From Chloroflexota bacterium (GTDB taxonomy: Bacteria > Chloroflexota > Anaerolineae > CG2-30-64-16), in the NCBI GenBank assembly GCA_026389845.1, contig JAPLHB010000144.1, positions 39,838 through 103,837 of the forward strand: a stretch of DNA of 64,000 bases. The letters are read 5' to 3'. Every line of letters begins with the position of its first letter. Position 1 is the stretch's first letter. Positions 43,012 to 51,634 of the stretch are shown here, piece after piece. The notes beneath the pieces were generated by a model. That model made no database searches. It was not told the origin of the DNA and saw only the letters and a program-made list of their open reading frames with translations. The position numbers and the translations under genes were made by a program.

Positions 43012-44028
43012 TCAGGTGCGGTGCGATTGGCTGTGGACGGGGATTTCCTGCCTGGCCTCCAGCGCCGCCAGCGGAGAGAGGATCGGCTCGCGCACCTGCG
43101 CGACGGTGTGCTTGACGAAGCGCGCCCGATCCAGCGAGGGCGCAAACCCGAAGCCGGTAAGGGCGCCGCTCACTCCGATCTCGTAATCGCGCACGGTCGC
43201 GTAGACCGGTAACGTCCGGCCCCGCGGCCACGGCGCTTCGGCGAGCAGGTGGAGTCCCTGTTCCACCAGGCTGCGCAACTCGCGGGCAGCCAGTCCGTTG
43301 GCGCCCCAGAGACGCAGCCAATGACCCGCCCGGCCGACGTGGACCTGCACGGCCCCGCGCACCTCGCCGGCCGGCTCCCACACCACGCCGTGCCACCGAT
43401 CAGGATCCCACCACGACAGGGGCGGCGAGCCGACCTCCCCGCTGAGCGCGCCTTCGGCCGATTGCACCAGACGGGGAGTATTGCGCGTATAGAGCCTCTG
43501 CAACGCCCAGCTATCCTGCGGCCCCTGCCGACGGAAGCCGGCCGGCGAGGCATCGGCGGCGGGCAACGCCGCCAGCGCGTAGATCGTCTCGCGCGTGTAG
43601 AGGCTAAAACCGGCGTCCCGCAGGCAGCCGCCTGCCGGGCCGTTGTCGGGGACACTGGCGAAGATGCGCTGCAAGCCGTGTCCACCGGCCGCCTGACAAC
43701 AGTGCGCCAGTAGCCTGCGCCAGGTGACCTCGGCCGGTGAGCCGCCCGCGCTCGGCGATGGCAGGGCAGGTGCGACATGCAACAGGTCGGCTTCGGGTCG
43801 GGCGGCCCGTTTCATCAACTGGGCAAAGCCGGTCAGGCGTTCGCTCCCGCGAGCTTCGTCCAGGATGTAGGTCGCCACGCCCACGCCGGCCCACGGCCAG
43901 GGCGCGGTCAGCGCGATGGTCAGCGGCGACTGGGGATGCGTCAGGATTTGCTCGATCGCCAACGCCGCGCTATCCCGTTGCAGGTTGCGCATGAGGAAAA
44001 TGTCAGTGAGGCCAAAGGGATGAATCAC
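43012..44028 (-). CDS. GNAT-like acetyltransferase domain protein (probably two domains)
   Basis: 338 aa from GTG 44028; a promoter lies exactly 6 nt upstream, which supports this start. The first half (IEQILTHPQSPLTIALTA, then [52 protein letters not shown]) follows the GNAT pattern of a CoA-binding helix and the xxAGFxxYxxE ending. The second half (GAVQVHVGRAGHWLRLWGAN, then DYEIGVSGALTGFGFAP) looks like a second, weaker GNAT repeat. Substrate unknown. It is a conserved-type hypothetical, not matched to a named enzyme. Confidence 0.65.
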   Translation of the reverse strand: MIHPFGLTDIFLMRNLQRDSAALAIEQILTHPQSPLTIALTAPWPWAGVGVATYILDEARGSERLTGFAQLMKRAARPEADLLHVAPALPSPSAGGSPAEVTWRRLLAHCCQAAGGHGLQRIFASVPDNGPAGGCLRDAGFSLYTRETIYALAALPAADASPAGFRRQGPQDSWALQRLYTRNTPRLVQSAEGALSGEVGSPPLSWWDPDRWHGVVWEPAGEVRGAVQVHVGRAGHWLRLWGANGLAARELRSLVEQGLHLLAEAPWPRGRTLPVYATVRDYEIGVSGALTGFGFAPSLDRARFVKHTVAQVREPILSPLAALEARQEIPVHSQSHRT

Positions 44029-44034
44029 GGCTAC

Positions 44035-44063
44035 ATTCTACACGCAAAACGGAGCGTTGGCAA
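44035..44063 (-). promoter_or_regulatory. Leaderless-type promoter of the GNAT-like gene
   Basis: Minus strand TTGCCA, 17 bp, TAGAAT, 6 nt, GTG 44028. Confidence 0.65.
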
Positions 44064-44077
44064 GTGATTTTCTCTCG

Positions 44078-44110
44078 GGAAAAACCAAACCCCCGGCGGA
44101 GGCCGAGGGC
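44078..44110 (-). terminator. Terminator downstream of cspA
   Basis: Minus strand CCCTCGGC..GCCGGGGG hairpin followed by TTTGGTTTTTC. A second stem (GGCTC..GAGCC) lies between it and the cspA stop. Confidence 0.75.
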
Positions 44111-44174
44111 TTGATTAACAACGAGCGTGCAACAGGCTCGGTCGGAGACCGGCCAGAGCCACTCAAACGGCCGT

Positions 44175-44384
44175 TCAGATAGGGGTCACCTGAACGGCTT
44201 GCGGCCCCTTGGGGCTATCCTCGATGACGAACTTGACCCGCTGTCCGGCGTCCAGGTTACGGAACCCATCGCCGACGACGTTAGAAAAGTGGACGAATAC
44301 GTCCTTCTGGGCTTCACCGTCCGGGGAGATGAAGCCATAGCCCTTGCTGCGGCTGAACCACTTCACGATGCCCGTGGTCTCCAT
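44175..44384 (-). CDS. Cold-shock protein (CspA family)
   Basis: 69 aa from ATG 44384 (AGGAGG). It is a single cold-shock domain with both RNA-binding motifs: GIVKWFSRSKGYGFI (RNP1 KGYGFI) and DVFVHFSNV (RNP2). It acts as an RNA chaperone. The open frame runs further upstream, but that part covers the leader, promoter and a terminator-like hairpin. Regulation in the leader is suggested by the hairpin at 44441-44478. Confidence 0.93.
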   Translation of the reverse strand: METTGIVKWFSRSKGYGFISPDGEAQKDVFVHFSNVVGDGFRNLDAGQRVKFVIEDSPKGPQAVQVTPI

Positions 44385-44440
44385 GTCAAAAGCGCCTCCT
44401 GGAAGTAGTGCTGGAACGATAGGCCGGCAAGCGGAGCAAC

Positions 44441-44478
44441 AAAAAAGCCACCTGTGCTCGAGTACAGCACCGGTGGCT
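44441..44478 (-). terminator. Intrinsic terminator in the cspA leader
   Basis: Minus strand AGCCACC..GGTGGCT stem, with inner GTGCTGT/AGCAC pairing, followed directly by TTTTTT. It lies about 50-80 nt after the predicted start of the cspA transcript and about 60 nt before the start codon. It may be an attenuator. It could instead end the upstream Crp transcript. Confidence 0.75.
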
Positions 44479-44532
44479 GGTATCTGTCGCACTTCCTGCA
44501 CAAGCAAAGGTATCTTCTCGTTCTGGCTGGCG

Positions 44533-44561
44533 ATACTACCATAACCGGCAACCGGTGTCAA
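44533..44561 (-). promoter_or_regulatory. Promoter of cspA
   Basis: Minus strand TTGACA, 17 bp, TAGTAT. Start near 44526, giving a 140-nt leader. Confidence 0.65.
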
Positions 44562-44579
44562 ATCATCTTGTTTGGACTC

Positions 44580-45245
44580 TTATTCGATAGTCCCAGTTGC
44601 CAACCGCAGGCCGCGCACGTCGCACAATTCGATCTTGCGGTAGCCTAACTCTACCAGTCCCGCTTCCTTGAAGCCGCGCAAGATCGCGCTGATGGTCTCA
44701 CGATAGGTGCCCAGCATATCGGCCAGCGATTGATGGCTGGTGCCGCGGATGGCCTTGCCGCCGTTCGCCAACTCCAGCAGCAGCCCCGCCAGCCGTTCTG
44801 GCAGTCGTTTGTAGGCCACTTCTTCCATGCGGTTCTCAACCTGGGCCAGCCGTTGTCCCACGGTCTGCAACAAACCCCAACTCAACACGGGATAACGCAC
44901 GGCCAGGGCTTGCGCCTGCGGCGCGGGAACCATCCACATGACGCAATCGGTCAAGGCCACGGCCTTCGCGCGGGGATCGGTGGCGCCCAATAACGCCCCT
45001 TCTCCGAACATCGAGCCGGGTCCCAACGTGGCAAGCGCCAACCGCCGGCCGTTCGGCCCCTCGCGGATCAACTGCACGCGGCCCTTCATCAGGGTAAATA
45101 GATTATGACTGAGAACAGCCGGTTCAGCGACGGTTTGGCCGGCGCGGAAAGAGTGGGCGGTGATGGCCTGCTTGAACTCGACGTCGTCTTCGCGCAATTC
45201 GATCAAAATTTCAGGCATGGAGCGTTGCTTGCTTCGGGATGCCAC
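44580..45245 (-). CDS. Crp/Fnr-family transcriptional regulator (1)
   Basis: 221 aa from GTG 45245 with GGAGG 7 nt upstream. Cyclic-nucleotide-binding-like fold at about 20-130 (FRAGQTVAEPAVLSHNLFTLMKGRVQLIREGPNGRRLALATLGPGSMFGE). C-terminal winged helix with SLADMLGTYRETISAILRGFKEAGLVELG as recognition region. No FNR-type cysteine cluster. It is a paralogue of the regulator at 51635 (same GPG.LFGE and GTYRET motifs). Preceded by a TTGACA-17-TATAGT promoter. Confidence 0.88.
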   Translation of the reverse strand: MASRSKQRSMPEILIELREDDVEFKQAITAHSFRAGQTVAEPAVLSHNLFTLMKGRVQLIREGPNGRRLALATLGPGSMFGEGALLGATDPRAKAVALTDCVMWMVPAPQAQALAVRYPVLSWGLLQTVGQRLAQVENRMEEVAYKRLPERLAGLLLELANGGKAIRGTSHQSLADMLGTYRETISAILRGFKEAGLVELGYRKIELCDVRGLRLATGTIE

Positions 45246-45298
45246 GTGATTGCCTCCTATGTCCTCTGCGGTTCGAAATTCATCAGATTTCTATGAGA

Positions 45299-45327
45299 AC
45301 TATACACCAAAACCGACGTCCTGTCAA
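45299..45327 (-). promoter_or_regulatory. Promoter of Crp regulator 1
   Basis: Minus strand TTGACA, 17 bp, TATAGT. A second TTGACA lies 10 nt further upstream (45332-45337). The rest of the 45246-45546 gap shows no gene. Confidence 0.7.
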
Positions 45328-45546
45328 GAGTTTGTCAAAGGGGTTAACGAAACTTTAATGTAAGGTAGTGCCGATTGATTACGTTCCCCATGACGCGCGG
45401 TCAAGAGACCGGCGCGAACAACTTTCCATCAATTCCGCGACAGAGTTATAGATCGGCTCCTTGTTCAGGAGTCTATTGATAAGAGGTGGAGCGCGAGAAG
45501 CGGAGGACAGGGAAGATGGCGGAGGATCAGAAACGGCTTTGCATCC

Positions 45547-46257
45547 CTACTTCGTGCCCCAATGAAGCGCCACCGTACCGAGCATGGCAGTGCGGTAGCG
45601 CACGTCGCGCAGGCCGGCCGAGGCCATGACCCGCGCCAATTCCGGCGGCCGCGGGAAGGCAAGGGTGGAGTGCGGCAGGTAGGTGTAGGCATCGCGCCGG
45701 CCGCTGATCAGCCCGCCGACGAGGGGCACAAAGCGGAAGAAGTAGAGATCGAATAGCACCCGGAAGGGCGGCCAGGCGGGTCGGGTGATCTCCAGACAGA
45801 CGACGCGGCCGCCCGGTCGCACCACGCGCGCCTGCTCGGCAAACGCGGCGCGGACGTCGGTGACGTTACGCATCATGAAGCCGGAACATGCGGCGGCGAA
45901 AGTGGCATCGGCGAAGGGCAGGGCCAACGCGTCCCCTTCGGTGAAGGGAATACCTTTGTCCCGCCCATACAGCATCATCTCACGCGTCAGATCCAGCCCC
46001 ACCGGTCGCGCGGTGGGGTCTCTCTGCAATGCCTCGTAGGCGATGTCGCCCGTGCCGGTCGCCGCGTCGAGCAGCCGGCCGCCAGGTGGCAGCGCGCACA
46101 GTCGCACCACCGTTCGCCGCCATACCTGGTCGCGGCCGAAGGTCATCAGCCGATTCATCAGGTCGTAGCGCGGCGCAATCGCCGTGAACATCCGGCGGAC
46201 GTAGGAACGTTTTTCCGCGGAAGGGGGGAGAATGGGACGTGAATCATCAGGCGTCAT
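45547..46257 (-). CDS. UbiE/MenG quinone methyltransferase
   Basis: 236 aa. Signature FTAIAPRYDLMNRLMTFGRDQVWRR and the SAM motif LLDAATGTGDIAYEAL. The second signature is FMMRNVTDVRAAFAEQARVVRPGGRVVCLEITRP. The enzyme methylates demethylmenaquinone (or the ubiquinone precursor) in the last steps of quinone synthesis. In this organism menaquinone is the more likely product. No other men gene is nearby. ATG 46257 follows GGGAG. Confidence 0.9.
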   Translation of the reverse strand: MTPDDSRPILPPSAEKRSYVRRMFTAIAPRYDLMNRLMTFGRDQVWRRTVVRLCALPPGGRLLDAATGTGDIAYEALQRDPTARPVGLDLTREMMLYGRDKGIPFTEGDALALPFADATFAAACSGFMMRNVTDVRAAFAEQARVVRPGGRVVCLEITRPAWPPFRVLFDLYFFRFVPLVGGLISGRRDAYTYLPHSTLAFPRPPELARVMASAGLRDVRYRTAMLGTVALHWGTK

Positions 46258-46338
46258 GGAGATGCTCCCGGGTGTGTGCTACGTACTGCGTGCTACGTGA
46301 AATACGATGCCGAGATAACCATTCAGCCGATGACCTTC

Positions 46339-47379
46339 TCACCAATCTTGCGCCAGCAATCCGGCCAACCCCTCGGCAGTTGGGTTGCTGCGGACCGGCA
46401 CTCGTTTTAGCTCGAAAATTCCATCCAAAGTATGGGTTGCACCGGGCTGAGTAGTTAAGCCTCCCCAATAGTGTGCCGATCTGTAGACAGCAATCGTTTG
46501 GTTATCATACGCCCCTGAAGGATACACGATCCAGCGCGGGTGATACCCCAGGTGTTCCTGAATAGCCTCCATGTCCCCTAACGCCCGGTACACCAGTTCA
46601 TCCACAGACTTGCCCCGCAAATCGGGATAATGGTATCGCCCATGAGCGGCGAAGCGTTGCCCTGCAGCAGCCATTTCTTCGATCTGAGGCCATGTCATGT
46701 AGCCAGGCGTGTTTGCGTTGACCACGTCTGTCATGATGAAAAAATGGCCGACCATCCCGTACTTCTTCAGCAAAGGGAAGGCGTCCGTGTAGTTATCCGC
46801 GTAACCGTCGTCGAAAGTCAGGATGACCGGTTTCTCCGGCAGCGGGCGGCCCTGGGCCAGGTAATCCAGCAGGTTGTCTAAAGTGATGACGTGGTAACCG
46901 TTGTCGTGCAGGTGCTTCAAGTGACTTTCGAATCGCTCCGGTGTCACCGAGATGTCCCGCCGGACGGCGTCGGCGTTGTCGGGCGGCGTCTGGATGTGAT
47001 GATACATCAGAATCGGCACTTTGACTGTGCGCGTCATTCCATCGGGTGTGGGGCCGGGGGTGCTGGTGGGCGTGGCCGATGGCGTGGGCGTCTCTGCGGC
47101 CGTTGCGGTGAGGGTCGGCGTCGCGGTGGGCGTCTCCGTGGCGGTCGCGGTGAGAGTCGGTGTCGCGGTAGGCGTCTCTGTGGCGGTCGCGGTCGCCGTT
47201 GAGACGACCGTGCTCGTCTCGACGGCAGGCGACGCGCTTTGGAAGGGGCTGCTCGGCGCGCGCCCTGCCTGGGGCGAGCCGCCGCTTGCCCCACGGCACG
47301 CCACCACGCAGATGGCCGCCACGAGCAATACCAGGCCCGCCCAGGCTATCCGTGCCGACCGCCGATGACCTATAGACAT
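46339..47379 (-). CDS. Lipoprotein polysaccharide deacetylase (NodB domain, CE4)
   Basis: 346 aa from ATG 47379. The lipobox LVAAICVVAC gives a lipid-anchored cysteine at about 28. A Thr/Ala/Pro-rich linker (units TATETPTATPTL) runs from about 55 to 110. The CE4 domain has the metal and catalytic motifs TFDDGYADN, HGRYHYPDLRG and YPSGAYD. It probably removes N-acetyl groups from peptidoglycan or exopolysaccharide outside the cell. A promoter is placed 6 nt before the ATG. Confidence 0.9.
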   Translation of the reverse strand: MSIGHRRSARIAWAGLVLLVAAICVVACRGASGGSPQAGRAPSSPFQSASPAVETSTVVSTATATATETPTATPTLTATATETPTATPTLTATAAETPTPSATPTSTPGPTPDGMTRTVKVPILMYHHIQTPPDNADAVRRDISVTPERFESHLKHLHDNGYHVITLDNLLDYLAQGRPLPEKPVILTFDDGYADNYTDAFPLLKKYGMVGHFFIMTDVVNANTPGYMTWPQIEEMAAAGQRFAAHGRYHYPDLRGKSVDELVYRALGDMEAIQEHLGYHPRWIVYPSGAYDNQTIAVYRSAHYWGGLTTQPGATHTLDGIFELKRVPVRSNPTAEGLAGLLAQDW

Positions 47380-47385
47380 GACGAC

Positions 47386-47414
47386 AGAATAACCGAGAGC
47401 GGCGCTTCTGTCAA
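47386..47414 (-). promoter_or_regulatory. Leaderless-type promoter of the deacetylase
   Basis: Minus strand TTGACA, 17 bp, TATTCT, 6 nt, ATG 47379. Confidence 0.7.
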
Positions 47415-47552
47415 AGCCAGGCGGCTCGCCTTGCCGGCCACCCGGCTCCGGATCGGGCGAGCAAACGAATATGATGGGGAACCCGCCAAGAAAAACACGA
47501 GACAAGAGCCGATCCGTATAGAGCGAATGTCGCAATGTGGCAATTAAAAGAG

Positions 47553-47581
47553 TTGACAGCCTGGGTCTACCTGTGTATAAT
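47553..47581 (+). promoter_or_regulatory. Consensus promoter ahead of RpiR regulator 1
   Basis: TTGACA, 17 bp, TATAAT: a perfect match. Start near 47588. Confidence 0.8.
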
Positions 47582-47587
47582 GAATCT

Positions 47588-47865
47588 GTATATGCACAGT
47601 GCGAGCGACGATCCAATGGGCGCAAATCCCCCCAGATTCTCTCGGCGCCGATTGGTGGGCATCCTGACGGTAGGATGTTGCATGATGGTCGTCGCCCCCT
47701 GCAGGGATGCCGTTGGGTAGCGCGTTTGTTGAGCGGTCCTCAACCTGGCATAACCCGGCCAGAACACGGCGTTCCGAACCTTCGGGCCCGCCTGGAGCCC
47801 GAAGACAGTCGCCAGCCAGTTCGCCAGGGTCGCGACTGGCACAAATCCAAAGCGAGGTGAGAGAC
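47588..47865 (+). other. Long leader of RpiR regulator 1
   Basis: About 278 nt between the promoter and ATG 47866. It contains hairpins (CATCCTGACGGTAGGATG at 47658-47675; CTTCGGGC..GCCCGAAG at 47779-47803; AGTCGC..GCGACT). It also holds a possible 46-codon open frame from ATG 47581 with a twin-arginine-like stretch (SRRRLVGILTVGCCMMVV). No known RNA family recognised. Confidence 0.5.
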
Positions 47866-48690
47866 ATGTTCCGAGAAAATATCCGCAAGCACTACGACCA
47901 CCTGTCCCGCAGCTATCGGCGGGTCGCTGACTTCATTCTCAGCGACTACCGGACGGCGGCCTTTATGACGGCCGCCGCTCTGGCCGATGCTGTGGATGTG
48001 GACACCACCACAGTGGTGCGTTTCGCCCAACGCCTGGGCTACCCTGGCTTCCCTGAGCTGATCGAGGACATCCAGAGCCAGGTCAAGGTCGAGTTGAACC
48101 AAGACTATTCGGCCCCGGCCGAGGAAAACACCCTCCAGGCCGCGGTTCAGCGCCTGGTTGCCGAGGATCGCAACCACCTGGAGAAAGCCCTGGCGCACAA
48201 CAGCCTCGAACTGATCGAGACTCAACTGGACCTGTTGCGCGCGGCCCCGCGAATTATCGTCACCGGGGAGTCGTACGCCGCCCCGTTGGCCGAATCGTTC
48301 GCGGGCATGTTGCGAGACGCGGGCTTGCCGGTCGTCTATGCCAGCCCGGACGTCTACGAGCGGGCGCGGGCGCTGGCACACCTGGTCCGCAAGGAAGTCG
48401 TCATCGGCATCACGCCGTTGGAAGGCGCTTCGGGCGTGGCGAGCCTCCTGCGCTTCGCCCGCAGTGAGGGCGCGGCAACCATGGCCTGCACGCCCAGCCT
48501 GAGCAGTCAGGCGGCGCGCGCGGCCGAGCATCTCCTCTACGCGCCGGGCGAGGGCACGGGCGCGCTGCCCAGCCTGACCGGGCTGTATGCGCTGTTGATC
48601 GCCTTCGCCCAGGCCCTGGCGACCCTGCAGCCTGAGGCTCGCGCCAAGCGGCAGGCGGACATCAGCCACGCCCTGGCAGAACTGACGTGA
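47866..48690 (+). CDS. RpiR/MurR-family regulator (1)
   Basis: 274 aa from ATG 47866 (GAGGTGAGAG). N-terminal HTH_6 domain (about 1-77: YDHLSRSYRRVADFILSDY, AAALADAVDVDTTTVVRFAQRLGYPGFPEL). SIS sugar-phosphate domain at about 120-250 (RIIVTGESYAAPLAESFAGML), with some glycine positions lost. The family senses phosphosugars or amino-sugar phosphates. It is followed by repeat R3 and a second RpiR gene; the two share the HTH motif order closely. Confidence 0.88.
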   Translation: MFRENIRKHYDHLSRSYRRVADFILSDYRTAAFMTAAALADAVDVDTTTVVRFAQRLGYPGFPELIEDIQSQVKVELNQDYSAPAEENTLQAAVQRLVAEDRNHLEKALAHNSLELIETQLDLLRAAPRIIVTGESYAAPLAESFAGMLRDAGLPVVYASPDVYERARALAHLVRKEVVIGITPLEGASGVASLLRFARSEGAATMACTPSLSSQAARAAEHLLYAPGEGTGALPSLTGLYALLIAFAQALATLQPEARAKRQADISHALAELT

Positions 48691-48694
48691 GTAG

Positions 48695-48924
48695 ATCTTA
48701 TCGGCAATAAGAAGCGGCGTCACCCCTTCGTTGCACTCAGGGCAAGCTCTGAGCGGGCCTGGCCCGTGAATTGCGTTGCGGCATCAGTCCAGCGAAGAGC
48801 CTGTCCCTTCACTGTGTTCAGGGCAAGCTCTGAGCGCAGCGAATGGATTCTTCGCTGGTTTCACGCTGCAACAAGAGGTTCGGGGTAGACCCGCTCAGAA
48901 TGACCGTTATTCCCGATAATCTCT
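48695..48924. repeat. MITE-like palindromic element, copy R3
   Basis: Ends ATCTTATCGGCAATA and TATTCCCGATAATCT are inverted repeats, the same terminal type as R4. Inside are ACCCGCTCAGAATGAC and GCTCTGAGCG-type arms. Confidence 0.8.
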
Positions 48925-49001
48925 ATGGATAAGTCGAGCAGAGAGGGCTGTGGTGAGAATCCCTACGATTCTTGCCACGGCCCTTTTGTTTGGAGGGTCT
49001 T

Positions 49002-49931
49002 GTGTATCAAACGCGCATTCGCGAGGCATATAGCCAGTTGTCGGCCGGTTATCGCCGGGTGGCTGACTTCGTGTTGAACAATTACCGTGACGTGGCTTTT
49101 ATGACGGCAGCGCAGGTGGCCGTCGCCAGCAAGGTAGATACTGCCCTGGTGGTCCGGTTTGCCCAGCGGTTGGGCTATCCGGGTTATCCCGAGCTCCTTG
49201 CAGAGGTGCGAGGCGAAGTCAAAAAAGACCTGCGCGCAGTATACGAACCGCCGCAGGCGGAGAACACCACAATTGATATCTATCAACGCAGTCTGATCGA
49301 AGACAGCAATAGTCTACAATACATGCTGCGTCACCTTGACACGCCGACCATCGAGAAGGTGGTGGCGATCTTGAAAAACGCGCCCCGGATTTTCGTGATC
49401 GGGGAGGGCGTGAGTCTTTACCTTGCCGAAGCATTGAGCCTGCGGCTGGCCGGGTGTGGCTTCAATATCCGCGTGATCCCCGGCGATTTGACCGCGCACA
49501 TCGGCTTGATCGCGAGCATGTCGTCCGGTGATGCGATGATCGGCCTGGATATGACGCTGTTGTCGCGCAACGTGGGCGTTGGGCTTAGACTGGCGCGTGA
49601 AGACGGCGTCCACACCATCGCGATCGTCAATTCAGCCGCCAACCACGCTGCCAGGACCGCCGAATACGTGCTCTACGCGCCCGTGAGCACGATCGGCATC
49701 TTCTACAGCCTATCTGCGTGCGTAACCGTGCTCCATGCCCTGGAATCGGTGCTCCTCGCACAAAAAAGCGACTACGCCGCCGATTGGGCCATGCGCTCCG
49801 ACCGCCTGTTGCGCCAATACACCTTAGCCTGGCGCGAATCCCCTTTGTCCGTCGGACAGATAGTCGCCGAATACAACTTCGCCCAGGACGGCGACCGAGG
49901 TGAAGGACAACAGACAGCAGCTCAAGGCTGA
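49002..49931 (+). CDS. RpiR/MurR-family regulator (2)
   Basis: 309 aa from GTG 49002, directly after TGGAGGGTCTT. HTH_6 domain (YSQLSAGYRRVADFVLNNYRDVAFMTAAQVAVASKVDTALVVRFAQRLGYPGYPELL) and SIS domain at about 125-250 (RIFVIGEGVSLYLAEALSLRLAG). A paralogue of the preceding gene, with about 60 percent identity in the HTH by eye. A C-terminal extension of about 60 residues is present. It overlaps the end of the convergent glycosyltransferase gene by 10 nt. Targets unknown. Confidence 0.88.
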   Translation: MYQTRIREAYSQLSAGYRRVADFVLNNYRDVAFMTAAQVAVASKVDTALVVRFAQRLGYPGYPELLAEVRGEVKKDLRAVYEPPQAENTTIDIYQRSLIEDSNSLQYMLRHLDTPTIEKVVAILKNAPRIFVIGEGVSLYLAEALSLRLAGCGFNIRVIPGDLTAHIGLIASMSSGDAMIGLDMTLLSRNVGVGLRLAREDGVHTIAIVNSAANHAARTAEYVLYAPVSTIGIFYSLSACVTVLHALESVLLAQKSDYAADWAMRSDRLLRQYTLAWRESPLSVGQIVAEYNFAQDGDRGEGQQTAAQG

Positions 49932-51346
49932 GCTTGCACGGGCGACGAACATCTCTCCTCGTCTTGACAGATCGCCAGGATCAGTACGGCCAGGATATAC
50001 CCCAGGTAATTTTCGTTGAGAAAACGCGAGAAGAAGAAGAACACGAACAGAAACAGCGCATAGCTCCATAACGCGCGGCCGGCTGTATTCTCGCGTGTCT
50101 GACGCCATCCCAGCCAGCCCATCAGCGGCGCACCGATGAGCAGTTGTGGAATCCAGAACGGCCAGTACGCAAACCGGCTGGCGGTCCAGCCGAGCGCCAG
50201 CGTCAGGTTGGAGGCGCCCCAGCCCCAAATCTGATACGCGTTGGCCGATGTACCGTTGGCCCACTGCCACACGTCGTCAATCATCGCCGCGGGGTTCCAG
50301 AGCAGATATGGGCCGATGACGAGGACCGCGGCGACCACCGCGGGCCAACCGGCCCTTGCGGCCCGGTGGAGCCAGGCCCCTGGGCGTCGCCACAGGTCGG
50401 CGGGGGCGCCGCCGGCCAGCAAAAACAGATAGAACGGCGCCAGGAACCATGCGGTCGGCTTGCTGGCGCACGCCAACCCGAACGCCGCCGCCGCACCCCA
50501 CGTCCGCGCCCGTCCGCTCTCTTGCCCGCGTCGCCACAGCCACAGGCTCAATACGAGCCACGCCAGCACGAAGCTATCATTCTGCCCGTAGATCAGATCC
50601 GATCCCATGATCGGGTTGAGGCCGATCAACATGACCAGCAGCAGCTTGCTCGAACGCTCGCGTGCCAGCCCCGGCAGGAGCAGCAGCGTCAGGGCAAAGA
50701 GCAGTAGGTAGACGAACCGCTGGTCGTACCAGCCGATCACGCTGTCGGCCAGCAGCTTGAATGGCGCGGAGAAGAGGAACGTCCATGGCAGGTAGGGGTA
50801 GTGATAGAGCGCGGTGCGGAACTCGTTGATGCCCCATTCTGCCATTGGCGTGGCCGTGTAGTCCTCGACGTAGGGGTTGCGGCCATGCAGGAGGAAGTCA
50901 ATCGTCGCTTCGGTCTGAATTACGCCGCCGTCGTGGCTATAACTGGCCGGGCCGCTGCCCTGGCGCAGCAGGATGAGTTTCATGCTCGGCGCAAATACCG
51001 TCAGCCCGATGAGGATCCAGACGAGCGTCAGCCTGACCCAATAACGCGACCGCTCGCCCCGGACGAACTCGTGTACGAGCAGGTAGGCTAGCAGGCAGCC
51101 CAGCGCGGCGACGATCAGCAGCAGGCCGATGGGGTCCACGAGCTGCTGTTGGGCCAGCAGCTCCATCGCCTGGGGTGGCAGCAGGTGGCCTAGCCAGGGC
51201 TGCCGAGCCACATCCTGTTGCCGCAGTGGCAGATAAGCCCCTTCGGCCAACGTGTCAATGCGCAGACGAGCCACGACGAGGGCCGCCAACAGCAGGGCGT
51301 CGAGGCGTCGCCACAGAGCAGGTGTGCCGATTTGGGAGTTCGTCAT
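49922..51346 (-). CDS. GT87/DUF2029-like membrane glycosyltransferase
   Basis: 474 aa from ATG 51346, placed 7 nt after a TATAAT hexamer (51355 is an alternative). About eleven helices. The loop GGVIQTEATIDFLLHGRNPYVEDY and later YHYPYLPW and LIYGQNDSFVLAWLVLSLWLW are typical of the DUF2029/GT87 group of polyprenyl-phosphate-dependent mannosyl- or arabinosyltransferases. Unlike the cluster at 15-23 kb it has no repeat insertions. The convergent RpiR gene overlaps its last codons. Confidence 0.8.
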   Translation of the reverse strand: MTNSQIGTPALWRRLDALLLAALVVARLRIDTLAEGAYLPLRQQDVARQPWLGHLLPPQAMELLAQQQLVDPIGLLLIVAALGCLLAYLLVHEFVRGERSRYWVRLTLVWILIGLTVFAPSMKLILLRQGSGPASYSHDGGVIQTEATIDFLLHGRNPYVEDYTATPMAEWGINEFRTALYHYPYLPWTFLFSAPFKLLADSVIGWYDQRFVYLLLFALTLLLLPGLARERSSKLLLVMLIGLNPIMGSDLIYGQNDSFVLAWLVLSLWLWRRGQESGRARTWGAAAAFGLACASKPTAWFLAPFYLFLLAGGAPADLWRRPGAWLHRAARAGWPAVVAAVLVIGPYLLWNPAAMIDDVWQWANGTSANAYQIWGWGASNLTLALGWTASRFAYWPFWIPQLLIGAPLMGWLGWRQTRENTAGRALWSYALFLFVFFFFSRFLNENYLGYILAVLILAICQDEERCSSPVQAQP

Positions 51347-51353
51347 ACGGGGC

Positions 51354-51383
51354 ATTATACTCCACCTGGTTATGTTCGGGCAA
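51354..51383 (-). promoter_or_regulatory. Leaderless-type promoter of the glycosyltransferase
   Basis: Minus strand TTGCCC, 18 bp, TATAAT, 7 nt, ATG 51346. Confidence 0.6.
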
Positions 51384-51385
51384 GG

Positions 51386-51494
51386 GTAACTGTTCACCGT
51401 CAGGGTAACGAACTTGTACGCCGCAGGCGTAGCCCCTCGTGGGCGTTCGGGCGGGCACAAGGCCCTATGCTACGGGGTAACGCTGAACAGTTAC
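51386..51494. repeat. Palindromic intergenic element (GTAACTGTTCA ends)
   Basis: GTAACTGTTCA and TGAACAGTTAC are perfect 11-bp inverted ends, 87 nt apart. The core carries GTACGCCGCAGGCGTAGCC. It lies between two divergent promoters. Confidence 0.75.
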
Positions 51495-51504
51495 GGGCAA
51501 GGTG

Positions 51505-51533
51505 TTGTGTGGTTTGGCAGTTTGACGTATAAT
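51505..51533 (+). promoter_or_regulatory. Promoter of Crp regulator 2
   Basis: TTGTGT, 17 bp, TATAAT, about 100 nt before the ATG. Confidence 0.65.
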
Positions 51534-51634
51534 AGCTGCGGTCTATCAGTGTTAAGCGAGTGAGGTGGCATGTGCTCGTTCCATGATGACTGAGTTGCGC
51601 TCGGTCATCGTTCGCGTTATTCTCTGAGGACATC

